In this document: piece after piece, positions 1-5,595 of the stretch | Position numbering within the stretch: position 1 is the stretch's first letter | Layout: every line of letters starts with the position of its first letter | Assembly: GCA_903885525.1 (NCBI GenBank) | Contig: CAISJA010000165.1 | Coordinates: forward strand, 1 to 5,595 | DNA from: an uncultured Opitutaceae bacterium | GTDB lineage: Bacteria > Verrucomicrobiota > Verrucomicrobiia > Opitutales > Opitutaceae | Direction of reading: 5' to 3' | DNA length: 5,595 nt | Notes under the pieces: generated by a model | Told to the model about the DNA's origin: nothing | The model's input: the letters and a program-made list of their open reading frames with translations, nothing else | Databases searched by the model: none | Program-made: the position numbers and the translations under genes

Positions 1-1042
1 CGGTGAGCGCCTTGGTGCTGCTGATCGCCGGCCGCGGCGCCGGGGCGGAACCGACGATGGCCTTGATGGCCCGCACCTCAGAGAGGGCGCCGATCGGCGT
101 GGACGTGGCGTGGGCGTTGACGTAATCGACCTGATCCGCCGCGATGTCAGTCGCCCGCAGGGTGTGCTCAATGGCCCCGCGGAGGCCGGCTCCGTCGGGA
201 TGGGAGATGGCGACGTTGTGGCCGTCCGAAGCCTGGCCCCAGCCGGCGACCTCGCAATAGACCTTCGCCCCGCGCCGCTCGACCTCCTCCTCGCTTTCGA
301 GCACGACCACCGTGGCGCCGCCGGTCCCGACAAAGCCATCGCGGGCGGCGTCAAACGGCCGTGAGGCCTGCCCGGGATTGGTCTGGATCGAGAGGGCACG
401 CATCCCGGCAAAGGGCAGGATGCTCTCGACGTTGCCATCCTCGGCGCCGACCACGAACATGCGTTTCTGGCGGCCCAGCACAATCTCGTCGTAGGCAAAA
501 CCCAGGGCATGGGCGGACGAGGCGCAGGCCGAGGAGAAGCCGGTGGAGGCGCCGCGGATCTTGAAATGCGAAACCAGATTGAAATTGATCGTGCCGGAAA
601 TGGAAGCGACGATGCCCAGCGGCTGGCAGCGCATGACCCCCTGGCGGCGCATTTTCTCCAGGTAGTGCCCGAGCAGGAAGGGCGACCCGCCCGAGGCGGC
701 ATAGAGGCCGGTCGAAGTGTTGGAATAATCCGCCTCGCTGAGCCGGGCATCCTCCAGCGCCTGTAGCATGGCGCAGTAGGCATACACCCCATGCGGGGCC
801 ATGCCGCGCAGAATCTCGCGCCTGATCGAGTAGCGCGCGGGTATGATCCAGTCCTCGGCCTCGACGCTGTCGGTCTGGAAATCCTTGACCGGCGCAGCCA
901 CCTTGACCGGCACATCCGGCCGCTGGAAAGGCGGATACAGCACCATGCCGTGGCGCTGCTCCCGCAGGCTCTCGGAAACCGCGCGCACATCATTGCCGAT
1001 GCTCGTGATGAATCCGATGCCGGTGATGTAAACTTTGCGCAT
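1..1042 (-). CDS. FabB-like beta-ketoacyl-ACP synthase, 3' end cut by window edge
   Basis: Condensing enzyme of the thiolase fold that would extend an acyl chain with malonyl-ACP by decarboxylative Claisen condensation in the cytoplasm. About 347 residues are visible; family members have roughly 400-420, so some 60-70 are missing beyond position 1. The N-terminus reads MRKVYITGIGFITSIGND, typical of the family. The nucleophile is Cys173 in SSACASSAHA, the first catalytic His is His311 in NAHATSTPIG, and Lys344 lies in SSTKALT; the second catalytic His should lie just outside. RPFDAARDGFVGTGGA (about 249-264) and the glycine-rich loop resemble FabB (KAS I) more than FabF. The ATG is well fixed: an in-frame TGA lies 9 bases upstream of it (1052-1054). 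No good Shine-Dalgarno is visible. It follows the ACP-dehydratase gene by 96 bases and probably shares its transcript. Family certain; KAS I-type assignment and chain substrate are inference. Confidence 0.93.
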   Translation of the reverse strand, partial: MRKVYITGIGFITSIGNDVRAVSESLREQRHGMVLYPPFQRPDVPVKVAAPVKDFQTDSVEAEDWIIPARYSIRREILRGMAPHGVYAYCAMLQALEDARLSEADYSNTSTGLYAASGGSPFLLGHYLEKMRRQGVMRCQPLGIVASISGTINFNLVSHFKIRGASTGFSSACASSAHALGFAYDEIVLGRQKRMFVVGAEDGNVESILPFAGMRALSIQTNPGQASRPFDAARDGFVGTGGATVVVLESEEEVERRGAKVYCEVAGWGQASDGHNVAISHPDGAGLRGAIEHTLRATDIAADQVDYVNAHATSTPIGALSEVRAIKAIVGSAPAPRPAISSTKALT

Positions 1043-1138
1043 GGTGGGGGATCAACCCGCCGCGCCGACAGGTGCCGGCGGACGGGCGGAACCGATCAAA
1101 GGGCTTTCCTGGCTGCGGTCAACCGCTGCCCGGCCGCT
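1043..1138 (-). other. Intergenic spacer between ACP-dehydratase and ketosynthase genes, open in frame except for the bounding stops
   Basis: This 96-base spacer separates two genes that are in the same reading frame. Read on in that frame after the TGA at 1139-1141, it gives 28 sense codons, rich in Ala, Pro, Gly and Ser towards the end, then a second TGA at 1052-1054 and three codons before the ketosynthase ATG. I see no terminator hairpin with a T-tract and no convincing ribosome binding site just before the ATG, where the sequence is C-rich. Confidence 0.5.
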
Positions 1139-2113
1139 TCAGGCGCCGACCGCCGTGGATTGATCGTGCTCTCCCGCCGGTGGCGGAGTCTCCGCCGCCG
1201 GGACCGCCTTCTCCGCCGGCCGGGCCGCTTCCTCGGCAAAGGCAAAAGTCAGGGTGATCTCCTCCGCAATCGCCGCCTTTTCCTGGCCGACGCGAATCTG
1301 GCCCTCGAAGGTGGCGAGGGGCAGCTTCAGCCGCTTCGGCTTGATGGAAAGATTCAGGACATCGCCGGGACGGCAGATGCGGTGGCAACGGACGCCCTCG
1401 CAGGAAGTGAAGAAAATGGTCTTCGGATCCACCACTTTCTCCGCTTCGCCGACCTGCCCGGCGAGAAGGAAAAGGACACCCAGCTGCCCCAGCGCCTCCA
1501 GCATGATCGAGGCCGGCAGCACAGGATTGTCCTTGAAGTGACCCTGCAGGAAAAACTCCTGGCCGCTGATCTTGTACTTCGCATTCGCGCCATGGGCGCT
1601 GACGGAAGCCTCGCTCAGGAAAAGGAAGGGCGGCTGGATGGGCATGATCGAGGCGATTTGCTCGATCGGCAGGAAACGGGTCGGCTTGGGGAGAGGCAGG
1701 CCGCGGACCTTGCATTCGATGAATATCTTCACATCCCCGACAGTCCGCAAGTGGCGCAACTCCTCATTGTTAATGGACATCTGCAGCACATCCTCCACGA
1801 GAATGACGATTTCCATCATCGTGAGGGAATCGATGCCCAAATCCTCGATGATCCGCAGATCATCGTCGGCATCCTTCAGCTTGGCCCGCAGGTCAGGTTC
1901 GACGTAGCGTTCAATGATGCCCAGGACAACCGCCGGCAGGTGCTCCGTGTTGCCGGTTTTACGGAATTGGGCCGCCGCCTCATAAGTTGCTGCCGAGCAA
2001 CGCTTCAAAGCTTCGCGTAAATTTGCATCATCCTCCGGTGAGAAGGTCTTCAACTGATACCCGGAAGCGTTGTGAACTGTCTGTGACATGGACATCTGGT
2101 AAGCGGACCGCAC
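1139..2113 (-). CDS. Acyl carrier protein fused to FabZ-like 3-hydroxyacyl-ACP dehydratase
   Basis: Two-domain protein of up to 324 residues. Residues about 57-138 form an ACP: GIDSLTMMEI carries the phosphopantetheine site Ser96, in an acidic four-helix context. Residues about 145-292 form a hotdog dehydratase: GHFKDNPVLPASIMLEALGQ gives the expected His192 and Glu206, 14 residues apart as in FabZ; FabA would have Asp instead of Glu. It should dehydrate 3-hydroxyacyl chains, possibly those held on its own ACP. Differences from FabZ: the usual PG before the active helix is Pro200-Ala201, and the PHxxPF motif is PIQPPF (158-163). Residues 1-56 are an extension with a likely helix, and 293-324 an Ala/Pro/Glu-rich tail. 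The longest frame begins with GTG at 2113; ATGs at 2095 and 2089 (residues 7 and 9) are more likely starts, though none has a clear Shine-Dalgarno. Upstream of the ketosynthase, probably co-transcribed. Domain calls are firm; the substrate is unknown. Confidence 0.9.
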   Translation of the reverse strand: MRSAYQMSMSQTVHNASGYQLKTFSPEDDANLREALKRCSAATYEAAAQFRKTGNTEHLPAVVLGIIERYVEPDLRAKLKDADDDLRIIEDLGIDSLTMMEIVILVEDVLQMSINNEELRHLRTVGDVKIFIECKVRGLPLPKPTRFLPIEQIASIMPIQPPFLFLSEASVSAHGANAKYKISGQEFFLQGHFKDNPVLPASIMLEALGQLGVLFLLAGQVGEAEKVVDPKTIFFTSCEGVRCHRICRPGDVLNLSIKPKRLKLPLATFEGQIRVGQEKAAIAEEITLTFAFAEEAARPAEKAVPAAETPPPAGEHDQSTAVGA

Positions 2114-2275
2114 CGGGGTGTAAACCCAAAAAAACCGACTGGGAAATTGGAGGCATAGGAAACCACCGGGTCCCTGAAACCTACCTTCCTTCCAGCACTC
2201 CTGGTCAGGCCCAGCGCGATCGGAAATATTTCTCTTGGCACGGATGCCGGCTTAAAGCCTATAGGTTGGGGATTC
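2114..2275. promoter_or_regulatory. Divergent intergenic region with promoters for both flanking units
   Basis: This 162-base non-coding region lies between the ACP-dehydratase gene (minus) and the glycosyltransferase gene (plus), so promoters for both units should lie here. It is visibly richer in A/T than the genes, including a run of seven A at 2127-2133 and the stretch GGAAATATTTC at 2221-2231. A perfect 11-base inverted repeat, GGCTTAAAGCC, sits at 2249-2259. For the minus strand only a poor match (TTTACA, about 2116-2121) is visible as a -10. The role follows from the arrangement; exact elements are not established. Confidence 0.5.
2235..2265 (+). promoter_or_regulatory. Possible sigma70-like promoter for the glycosyltransferase-thioesterase unit
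   Basis: TTGGCA at 2235-2240 matches the -35 consensus at five of six bases, and TATAGG at 2260-2265 is a fair -10. The spacer is 19 bases, longer than the ideal 17. If real, transcription would begin about 2271-2276, at or just before the ATG at 2276, giving a leaderless or nearly leaderless message. The inverted repeat GGCTTAAAGCC (2249-2259) falls within the spacer and abuts the -10, where a repressor could act. Seen by eye only, so weak support. Confidence 0.25.
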
Positions 2276-3430
2276 ATGTCCGCCCACGCCTGCCCCCGCC
2301 TGATCACCGTGACTCACGAATTTCATCCCCACAAGGGCGGAATCGCGGTGTACACGGCGGAGATGGCCGCCGCAGCCGCCAGCTTGGGCTATGCCGTGGA
2401 AGTCTGGGCTCCGGCCCTGCCGGCGGGGATGGTTGAGCCGGTCTGGCCATTTGCTGTGCGACGGTTGCCGATCGACGGCACCCATGGCTGGCTGAGCCAA
2501 TGGCGCATGGCGCGCGCCATCCATCGGGACCGGCAACGCTGCCGGGACGGCGTGCTCTATGTGCCGGAACCGGGCCCTCTCCTAGCCCTGCTTCTCCTCC
2601 AACTGTTCGCCAACCTGCCGCCCGGACGCTTGGTCCTGACCCTCCACGGCTCCGAAATCCTCAAGCTCGCCCTCCGCCCCCTCACCCGCTGGAGCGCCTG
2701 GAGCCTCTTTCAGCGGGCGGATCGGATCAGCGTGGTCAGCCGGTATGCCGAAAAACTGCTGCTCCAACGCTTCCCGTCCGCCGCCGGCAAGACTGTGCTG
2801 ACTCCCGGTGCCCTGCGCCAGCGTTTCGTCGCGGCGAGCCCCTCCGCCCGACCGTCCGCCGGTCCGGACGACAAACTCATCATCCTCACCGTCGCCCGGC
2901 TCCATCCACGCAAAGGCCAGCTGCGCATCATGACGGCCCTGCAAGCCTTGCCTTCCATGCAACGGGCCCGGCTGGAGTACTGGCTCGTGGGCAGCCACGG
3001 CAAGGAGGGCTACGAACCGGCCCTGCAAGCCGCCGCCGCCGAGGCCGGCTTCCCGGTCAAGTTCCTCGGCGATGTACCCGACGACCAGCTCGGGCCAATC
3101 TACGCCCAGGCCGACATCTTCGCCATGACCAGCATGCCGCATAAGCTGAGCGTCGAGGGCTTCGGCCTGGTCTATCTCGAAGCCGGTGCCCACAGCCTGC
3201 CGGTCATTGCCCACGCTATCGGCGGCGTTCCGGAAGCGGTGGCCGACGGGGAGACCGGCCTGCTGGTCTCCCCGGATGATCCTGCCGCCCTCACGGCCGC
3301 CTTCGCCCGGCTGATCTCCGATCCAGTCCTGCGCCGCCGCCTCGGCGAGGCCGGCCGGAGCCGGGCGCTGGCTCGCAGCTGGCGGGATGCCGCCCTCACC
3401 CTGTTCGGACCGCCCGATTCTCCCCAATAA
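2276..3430 (+). CDS. GT-B fold glycosyltransferase, family 4 (Glycos_transf_1) type
   Basis: A 384-residue retaining-type glycosyltransferase that would move a sugar from a nucleotide donor to a lipid or saccharide acceptor at the cytoplasmic side. The N-terminal Rossmann half shows the glycine-rich acceptor loop HKGGIAVYTAEM (19-30) and LTLHGSEI (121-128). The C-terminal half begins near residue 200 with ILTVARLHPRKG (203-214), whose Arg and Lys normally contact the donor phosphates. The E-x7-E motif is Glu294 to Glu302 in VEGFGLVYLE, followed by PVIAHAIGGVPEAV and DGETGLLV (324-331). Length is normal. No signal peptide or clear membrane segment is seen; the leucine-rich run at 102-110 is part of the fold. 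The ATG has only a weak AGG about ten bases upstream. First gene of a probable two-gene unit with the thioesterase. Donor and acceptor cannot be read from sequence. Confidence 0.92.
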   Translation: MSAHACPRLITVTHEFHPHKGGIAVYTAEMAAAAASLGYAVEVWAPALPAGMVEPVWPFAVRRLPIDGTHGWLSQWRMARAIHRDRQRCRDGVLYVPEPGPLLALLLLQLFANLPPGRLVLTLHGSEILKLALRPLTRWSAWSLFQRADRISVVSRYAEKLLLQRFPSAAGKTVLTPGALRQRFVAASPSARPSAGPDDKLIILTVARLHPRKGQLRIMTALQALPSMQRARLEYWLVGSHGKEGYEPALQAAAAEAGFPVKFLGDVPDDQLGPIYAQADIFAMTSMPHKLSVEGFGLVYLEAGAHSLPVIAHAIGGVPEAVADGETGLLVSPDDPAALTAAFARLISDPVLRRRLGEAGRSRALARSWRDAALTLFGPPDSPQ

Positions 3431-3441
3431 TCCTGCCCCCC

Positions 3442-3849
3442 ATGATCGTTTCCCGCACCAACGTCACCGTCCGCTACGCCGAGACCGACATGATGGGTGT
3501 CGTCTACCATGGCAATTACCTGCCCTGGTTCGAGGTCGGCCGCACCACTCTGCTGAAGGAATCCGGGCTGCCCTACCGGGAGCTGGAGGCGATGGGCTAT
3601 TATCTGCCCGTCCTGGAAGCAGGCCTGAAGTACCTCCGCCCCGCGGTGTACGACAACACCGTCACCATCATCACCACGCTGAAGGAAAAACCGCTGCTGC
3701 GCATCCGCCTCGAGTACGAGGTCCGCCGGGAGGAGGAGCTGCTCGTGACCGGGTTCACCGTGCACGGCTTCATCAACCGGCAGGGCATCCCGGTGCGGCC
3801 GCCGGCGGTTTTTACGGAAAAGATGCGCGGGGTCTTCGCCCTCGGCTAA
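3442..3849 (+). CDS. YbgC/FadM-type hotdog acyl thioesterase (4HBT family)
   Basis: A 135-residue single-domain hotdog protein that would hydrolyse an acyl-CoA or acyl-ACP thioester in the cytoplasm. The family signature is clear near the N-terminus: RYAETDMMGVVYHGNYLPWF, with Asp16 as the expected catalytic acid, His23 and Tyr22 in the VYHGNY turn, and Glu31 in FEVGRT. Length and the C-terminal strand pattern are typical (YbgC is about 134 residues). It begins 11 bases after the glycosyltransferase stop, so co-transcription is likely, but a C-run precedes the ATG and no Shine-Dalgarno is visible. Its stop overlaps the queG stop on the other strand. E. coli YbgC belongs to the tol-pal operon; no tol or pal gene is near here, so the context points instead to acyl chain release or editing, perhaps with the ACP-dependent genes at 1-2113. 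That link is inference. Confidence 0.9.
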   Translation: MIVSRTNVTVRYAETDMMGVVYHGNYLPWFEVGRTTLLKESGLPYRELEAMGYYLPVLEAGLKYLRPAVYDNTVTIITTLKEKPLLRIRLEYEVRREEELLVTGFTVHGFINRQGIPVRPPAVFTEKMRGVFALG

Positions 3850-5030
3850 TCCGCGTATTCGGCCCGGACCGCCGGGTCCGTTTCTGCCTCCCGCGCCTCC
3901 GCCAGCCAGCCCGCCGCCCCCGCCGGGACCAGGCACCGGACCGCCCAGACCGCATGGGCCCGGACCACGGCGGACGGATGCAGGGCGAGGCGGACGAGGG
4001 CGGGAAGATGGGCCGGATCGCCCGAGTTCCCCGCCACCACGCAGGCGTTGCGCAACAGCCCCGTCAGTTTGAGCCGCTTCACCGCCGTGCCGCGAAACAG
4101 GGTGGCAAACCCCTCGGGAGTGAGGGCCAGCAGATCGGCGAGGCTGAGTGCCGCGAGCGCGGGCCGGGCCGCCAGCAGCACGCTGCGGCCGGCCTGGGCA
4201 AACCGGTTCCAAGGGCAGACCTCCAGGCAGGTATCGCATCCGTAAATCCGGTGGCCGATGCCCGGACGCAGCTCGCGCGGGATGAGTCCCTTGTTCTCGA
4301 TCGTATGGTAGGAGATGCAGCGCCGCGCATCCACCACCCCGGGTTGCGGAAAGGCCTGCGTCGGGCACGCCGTCAGACATCGGGTGCACTTGCCGCACAG
4401 CAATCCTGCCGGTTCGCCGTCCGTCGCAGCCCGGCCCCGCCCGGGTAAGAGCGGCGGATCGGGCTCGATCTCCCACGTCGTGAGAATAGCCGCCAGCAAC
4501 AGCCAGTTGCCAAATGCCGGGGAGATCAGCATCGCGTTCTTGCCGAGAAAGCCGAGCCCGGCCCGGGCCGCCCACCCCCGCTCCACGACCGGACCGGTGT
4601 CCACATACCAACGGTGGCCGGCGGATCCGCCACCGAGTTCGTCCAGCACCCGCCCCGCCGCCACCAGTCCACGCTGGATGGTGTCATGATAATCGTCGTG
4701 CAGGACGTAGCGCGCCCACCGCGGTGCGGGCGGCGGTGCCGGCGCCTCCCCCGGTCCCTGATTCACCCCCAGCATGATCACGGTGCGCACTCCCGGCAGC
4801 ACCAGCCTGGGATCGGTGCGTTTCGCGGCCGTGCGTTCCAACCATGACATCTCGGCATGCCGCCCCGCTGAAATCCAGGCTGGCCACCCTGTGTCCACGG
4901 GAGCATGCGCCGCAGCAAACCGCACCACTTCGAACCCCGCCGCCGCCAGGCGGGTCCGCCAACCCTCCCGCTCCGCCCCTCGCACCACCCTGGTCCCTGT
5001 CCCGCTCATGCGCGGTGCCGGGCGGCCCAT
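3846..5030 (-). CDS. queG: Epoxyqueuosine reductase QueG
   Basis: Cobalamin- and iron-sulfur-dependent enzyme that reduces epoxyqueuosine to queuosine in the anticodon of tRNA-Asp, Asn, His and Tyr, the last step of the pathway. Seen: the N-terminal QueG domain with YVDTGPVVER (142-151), where Asp144 is the expected catalytic acid; GFLGKNAMLIS; a double [4Fe-4S] ferredoxin region with Cys212, 215, 218 and 222 (CGKCTRCLTACP), Cys238 in RRCISYHTIENKG, and Cys265, 268 and 272 (CDTCLEVCPWN); and a C-terminal HEAT-like repeat from RNACVVAGNSGDP (about 327-375). Two starts compete. ATG 5030 has GGGAGG ending 7 bases upstream and overlaps aroK by 25 bases. ATG 5009 forms an ATGA overlap with the aroK stop and matches the family N-terminus length better (387 residues). 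Numbering here uses 5030. Downstream partner of aroK; its stop overlaps the thioesterase stop. Identity is very secure. Confidence 0.96.
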   Translation of the reverse strand: MGRPAPRMSGTGTRVVRGAEREGWRTRLAAAGFEVVRFAAAHAPVDTGWPAWISAGRHAEMSWLERTAAKRTDPRLVLPGVRTVIMLGVNQGPGEAPAPPPAPRWARYVLHDDYHDTIQRGLVAAGRVLDELGGGSAGHRWYVDTGPVVERGWAARAGLGFLGKNAMLISPAFGNWLLLAAILTTWEIEPDPPLLPGRGRAATDGEPAGLLCGKCTRCLTACPTQAFPQPGVVDARRCISYHTIENKGLIPRELRPGIGHRIYGCDTCLEVCPWNRFAQAGRSVLLAARPALAALSLADLLALTPEGFATLFRGTAVKRLKLTGLLRNACVVAGNSGDPAHLPALVRLALHPSAVVRAHAVWAVRCLVPAGAAGWLAEAREAETDPAVRAEYAD

Positions 5031-5557
5031 TCGCGCGCCTCCCGTTCATAGACCCGCCCGACGTGGAGCGCGATGTCGCGCAACGGCCGGTGGTCGGTGA
5101 GAACCATGGTCCCGGCACGCTGATAGATGGGTGCCCTCCCGGCATAGAGCGACCGGATCCTCTCCTCGCGGTCATCGCCCCGGAACAGCGGGCGATGATT
5201 GGTCTGGTGTGTCCGCGCCAGGATGCCCTCCAGCGACGCATGCAGGCAGAGCACCACCCCGCGTTGCCGCAACAGGGCCGGCATGCCGTCGGGCACCACG
5301 AGTCCGCCCCCGCACGCCACGACGCAACCGTCCGCGGGATGCCCGTGCTCGATGAACTCCCGCTCCATCCCCCGGAAAGCCGCCTCGCCCTGCTCGGCGA
5401 AAATCTCCGCGACCGGCCGGCCTTGCTTCTGCTCGATGGCATGGTCGCTGTCGACGAAGGTGAGGCCGAGTTCGCGCGCCACCGCGCGCCCGACCGTGCT
5501 CTTGCCCGAGCCCGCGAAACCCACCAGGTAGAGATTGACGGAGTGCGACGTACCCAT
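5006..5557 (-). CDS. aroK: Shikimate kinase
   Basis: Phosphorylates shikimate to shikimate 3-phosphate with ATP, the fifth step of the chorismate pathway, in the cytoplasm. The 183-residue protein is a normal-length P-loop kinase. Walker A is GFAGSGKST (13-21); DSD at 36-38 provides the Mg/shikimate acids; FRGMERE (61-67) carries the shikimate-binding Arg62; CGGGLV (82-87) is the glycine motif that binds shikimate; RPLF (122-125) lies in the lid with Arg122; and YAGRAPIY (138-145) supplies Arg141. The ATG at 5557 sits 12 residues before Walker A, as usual, with only a weak G-rich stretch upstream. It is the first gene of an overlapping pair with queG, which starts inside its 3' end. Nothing in the sequence suggests regulation by tryptophan or tyrosine repressors. 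aroK versus aroL cannot be separated by motif, but the constitutive single-copy form is the likely one. Confidence 0.96.
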   Translation of the reverse strand: MGTSHSVNLYLVGFAGSGKSTVGRAVARELGLTFVDSDHAIEQKQGRPVAEIFAEQGEAAFRGMEREFIEHGHPADGCVVACGGGLVVPDGMPALLRQRGVVLCLHASLEGILARTHQTNHRPLFRGDDREERIRSLYAGRAPIYQRAGTMVLTDHRPLRDIALHVGRVYEREAREWAARHRA

Positions 5558-5578
5558 GCGACCCCGCCAACGAACACC

Positions 5579-5593
5579 GCCGGCGTCGCCGGC
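5579..5593. repeat. Perfect 15-base GC inverted repeat upstream of aroK
   Basis: GCCGGCG and CGCCGGC flank a single T, 22 bases before the aroK ATG. It could be an operator, part of a hairpin (five-base stem GCCGG with a five-base loop), or chance in GC-rich DNA. No T-run is seen on either side within the window, so an intrinsic terminator is not supported. The window ends two bases later, so its context cannot be judged. Confidence 0.3.
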
Positions 5594-5595
5594 GC

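Noticed and set aside
1043..1141. Selenocysteine or other UGA readthrough joining the two genes
   Set aside because: Two separate TGA codons would have to be read, no stem-loop of SECIS type is evident after them, and the ketosynthase has its own well-placed ATG with a family-typical N-terminus.
791..2020. 409-codon open frame on the plus strand
   Set aside because: It lies antisense to the ACP-dehydratase gene and the start of the ketosynthase gene, both of which carry clear catalytic motifs. Its translation is rich in Arg, Asp and Gly with no recognisable domain, as expected of the shadow of high-GC coding DNA.
1139..2113. FabA-type isomerising dehydratase
   Set aside because: FabA has Asp at the second catalytic position; here it is Glu206, as in FabZ. 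Isomerase activity cannot be excluded, but the motif does not support it.
2582..3427. 281-codon open frame antisense to the glycosyltransferase
   Set aside because: The plus-strand frame has the full GT-B motif set, including E-x7-E; this antisense frame has none and is a codon-bias shadow.
3387..4448. 353-codon open frame on the plus strand
   Set aside because: It overlaps the thioesterase in a different frame and is antisense to queG; composition is Arg/Pro/His-rich with no domain.
3172..4611. 479-codon open frame on the minus strand
   Set aside because: It runs across queG in another frame, then antisense to the thioesterase and the glycosyltransferase end. Its translation is low-complexity Gly/Arg/Pro, with no family signature.
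3846..5030. QueG as a generic ferredoxin or reductive dehalogenase
   Set aside because: Reductive dehalogenases share the cobalamin/iron-sulfur plan, but the RRCISYHTIENKG segment, CPWN ending and C-terminal HEAT-like repeat are specific to QueG, and there is no Tat signal.
4684..5577. 297-codon open frame on the minus strand
   Set aside because: It overlaps aroK and the queG start in an alternative frame; the translation is Arg/Ser/Gly-rich and lacks the P-loop motif that the aroK frame contains.

Overview
The window is a gene-dense, GC-rich bacterial stretch with strong G/C preference at third codon positions. It holds six protein genes, one cut by the left edge, and no RNA gene, insertion sequence, CRISPR array or long repeat that I can see. 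Most starts lack a clear Shine-Dalgarno sequence. The gene content and weak ribosome sites fit a high-GC Verrucomicrobiota-type genome (for example Opitutales), but that is a recollection-based guess, not something the sequence proves.

Left block (1-2113, minus strand): a gene encoding an acyl carrier protein (ACP) domain fused to a FabZ-like hotdog dehydratase domain, followed 96 bases downstream by a FabB-like beta-ketoacyl-ACP synthase that runs off the left edge. Together they supply a carrier, a condensing step and a dehydration step, which is most of a type II fatty-acid or polyene elongation cycle; a ketoreductase and any enoyl reductase would have to come from elsewhere. Both genes are in the same reading frame and are separated by two in-frame TGA codons.

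Middle (2114-2275): a 162-base divergent intergenic region, the only real promoter-sized space in the window. Rightwards from it (2276-3849, plus strand) lie a GT-B fold family 4-type glycosyltransferase and, 11 bases later, a YbgC/FadM-type hotdog acyl-CoA/ACP thioesterase, probably one transcript.

Right block (3846-5557, minus strand): shikimate kinase (aroK) followed by an overlapping epoxyqueuosine reductase (queG), a housekeeping pair for aromatic amino-acid synthesis and the last step of tRNA queuosine synthesis. Its end meets the thioesterase gene convergently, with the two stop codons overlapping.

The most interesting part is the left half. A condensing enzyme and an ACP-dehydratase fusion lie divergently opposite a glycosyltransferase and a thioesterase. 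This could be the edge of a dedicated lipid or aryl-polyene-like pathway, but the window is too short to show the product.
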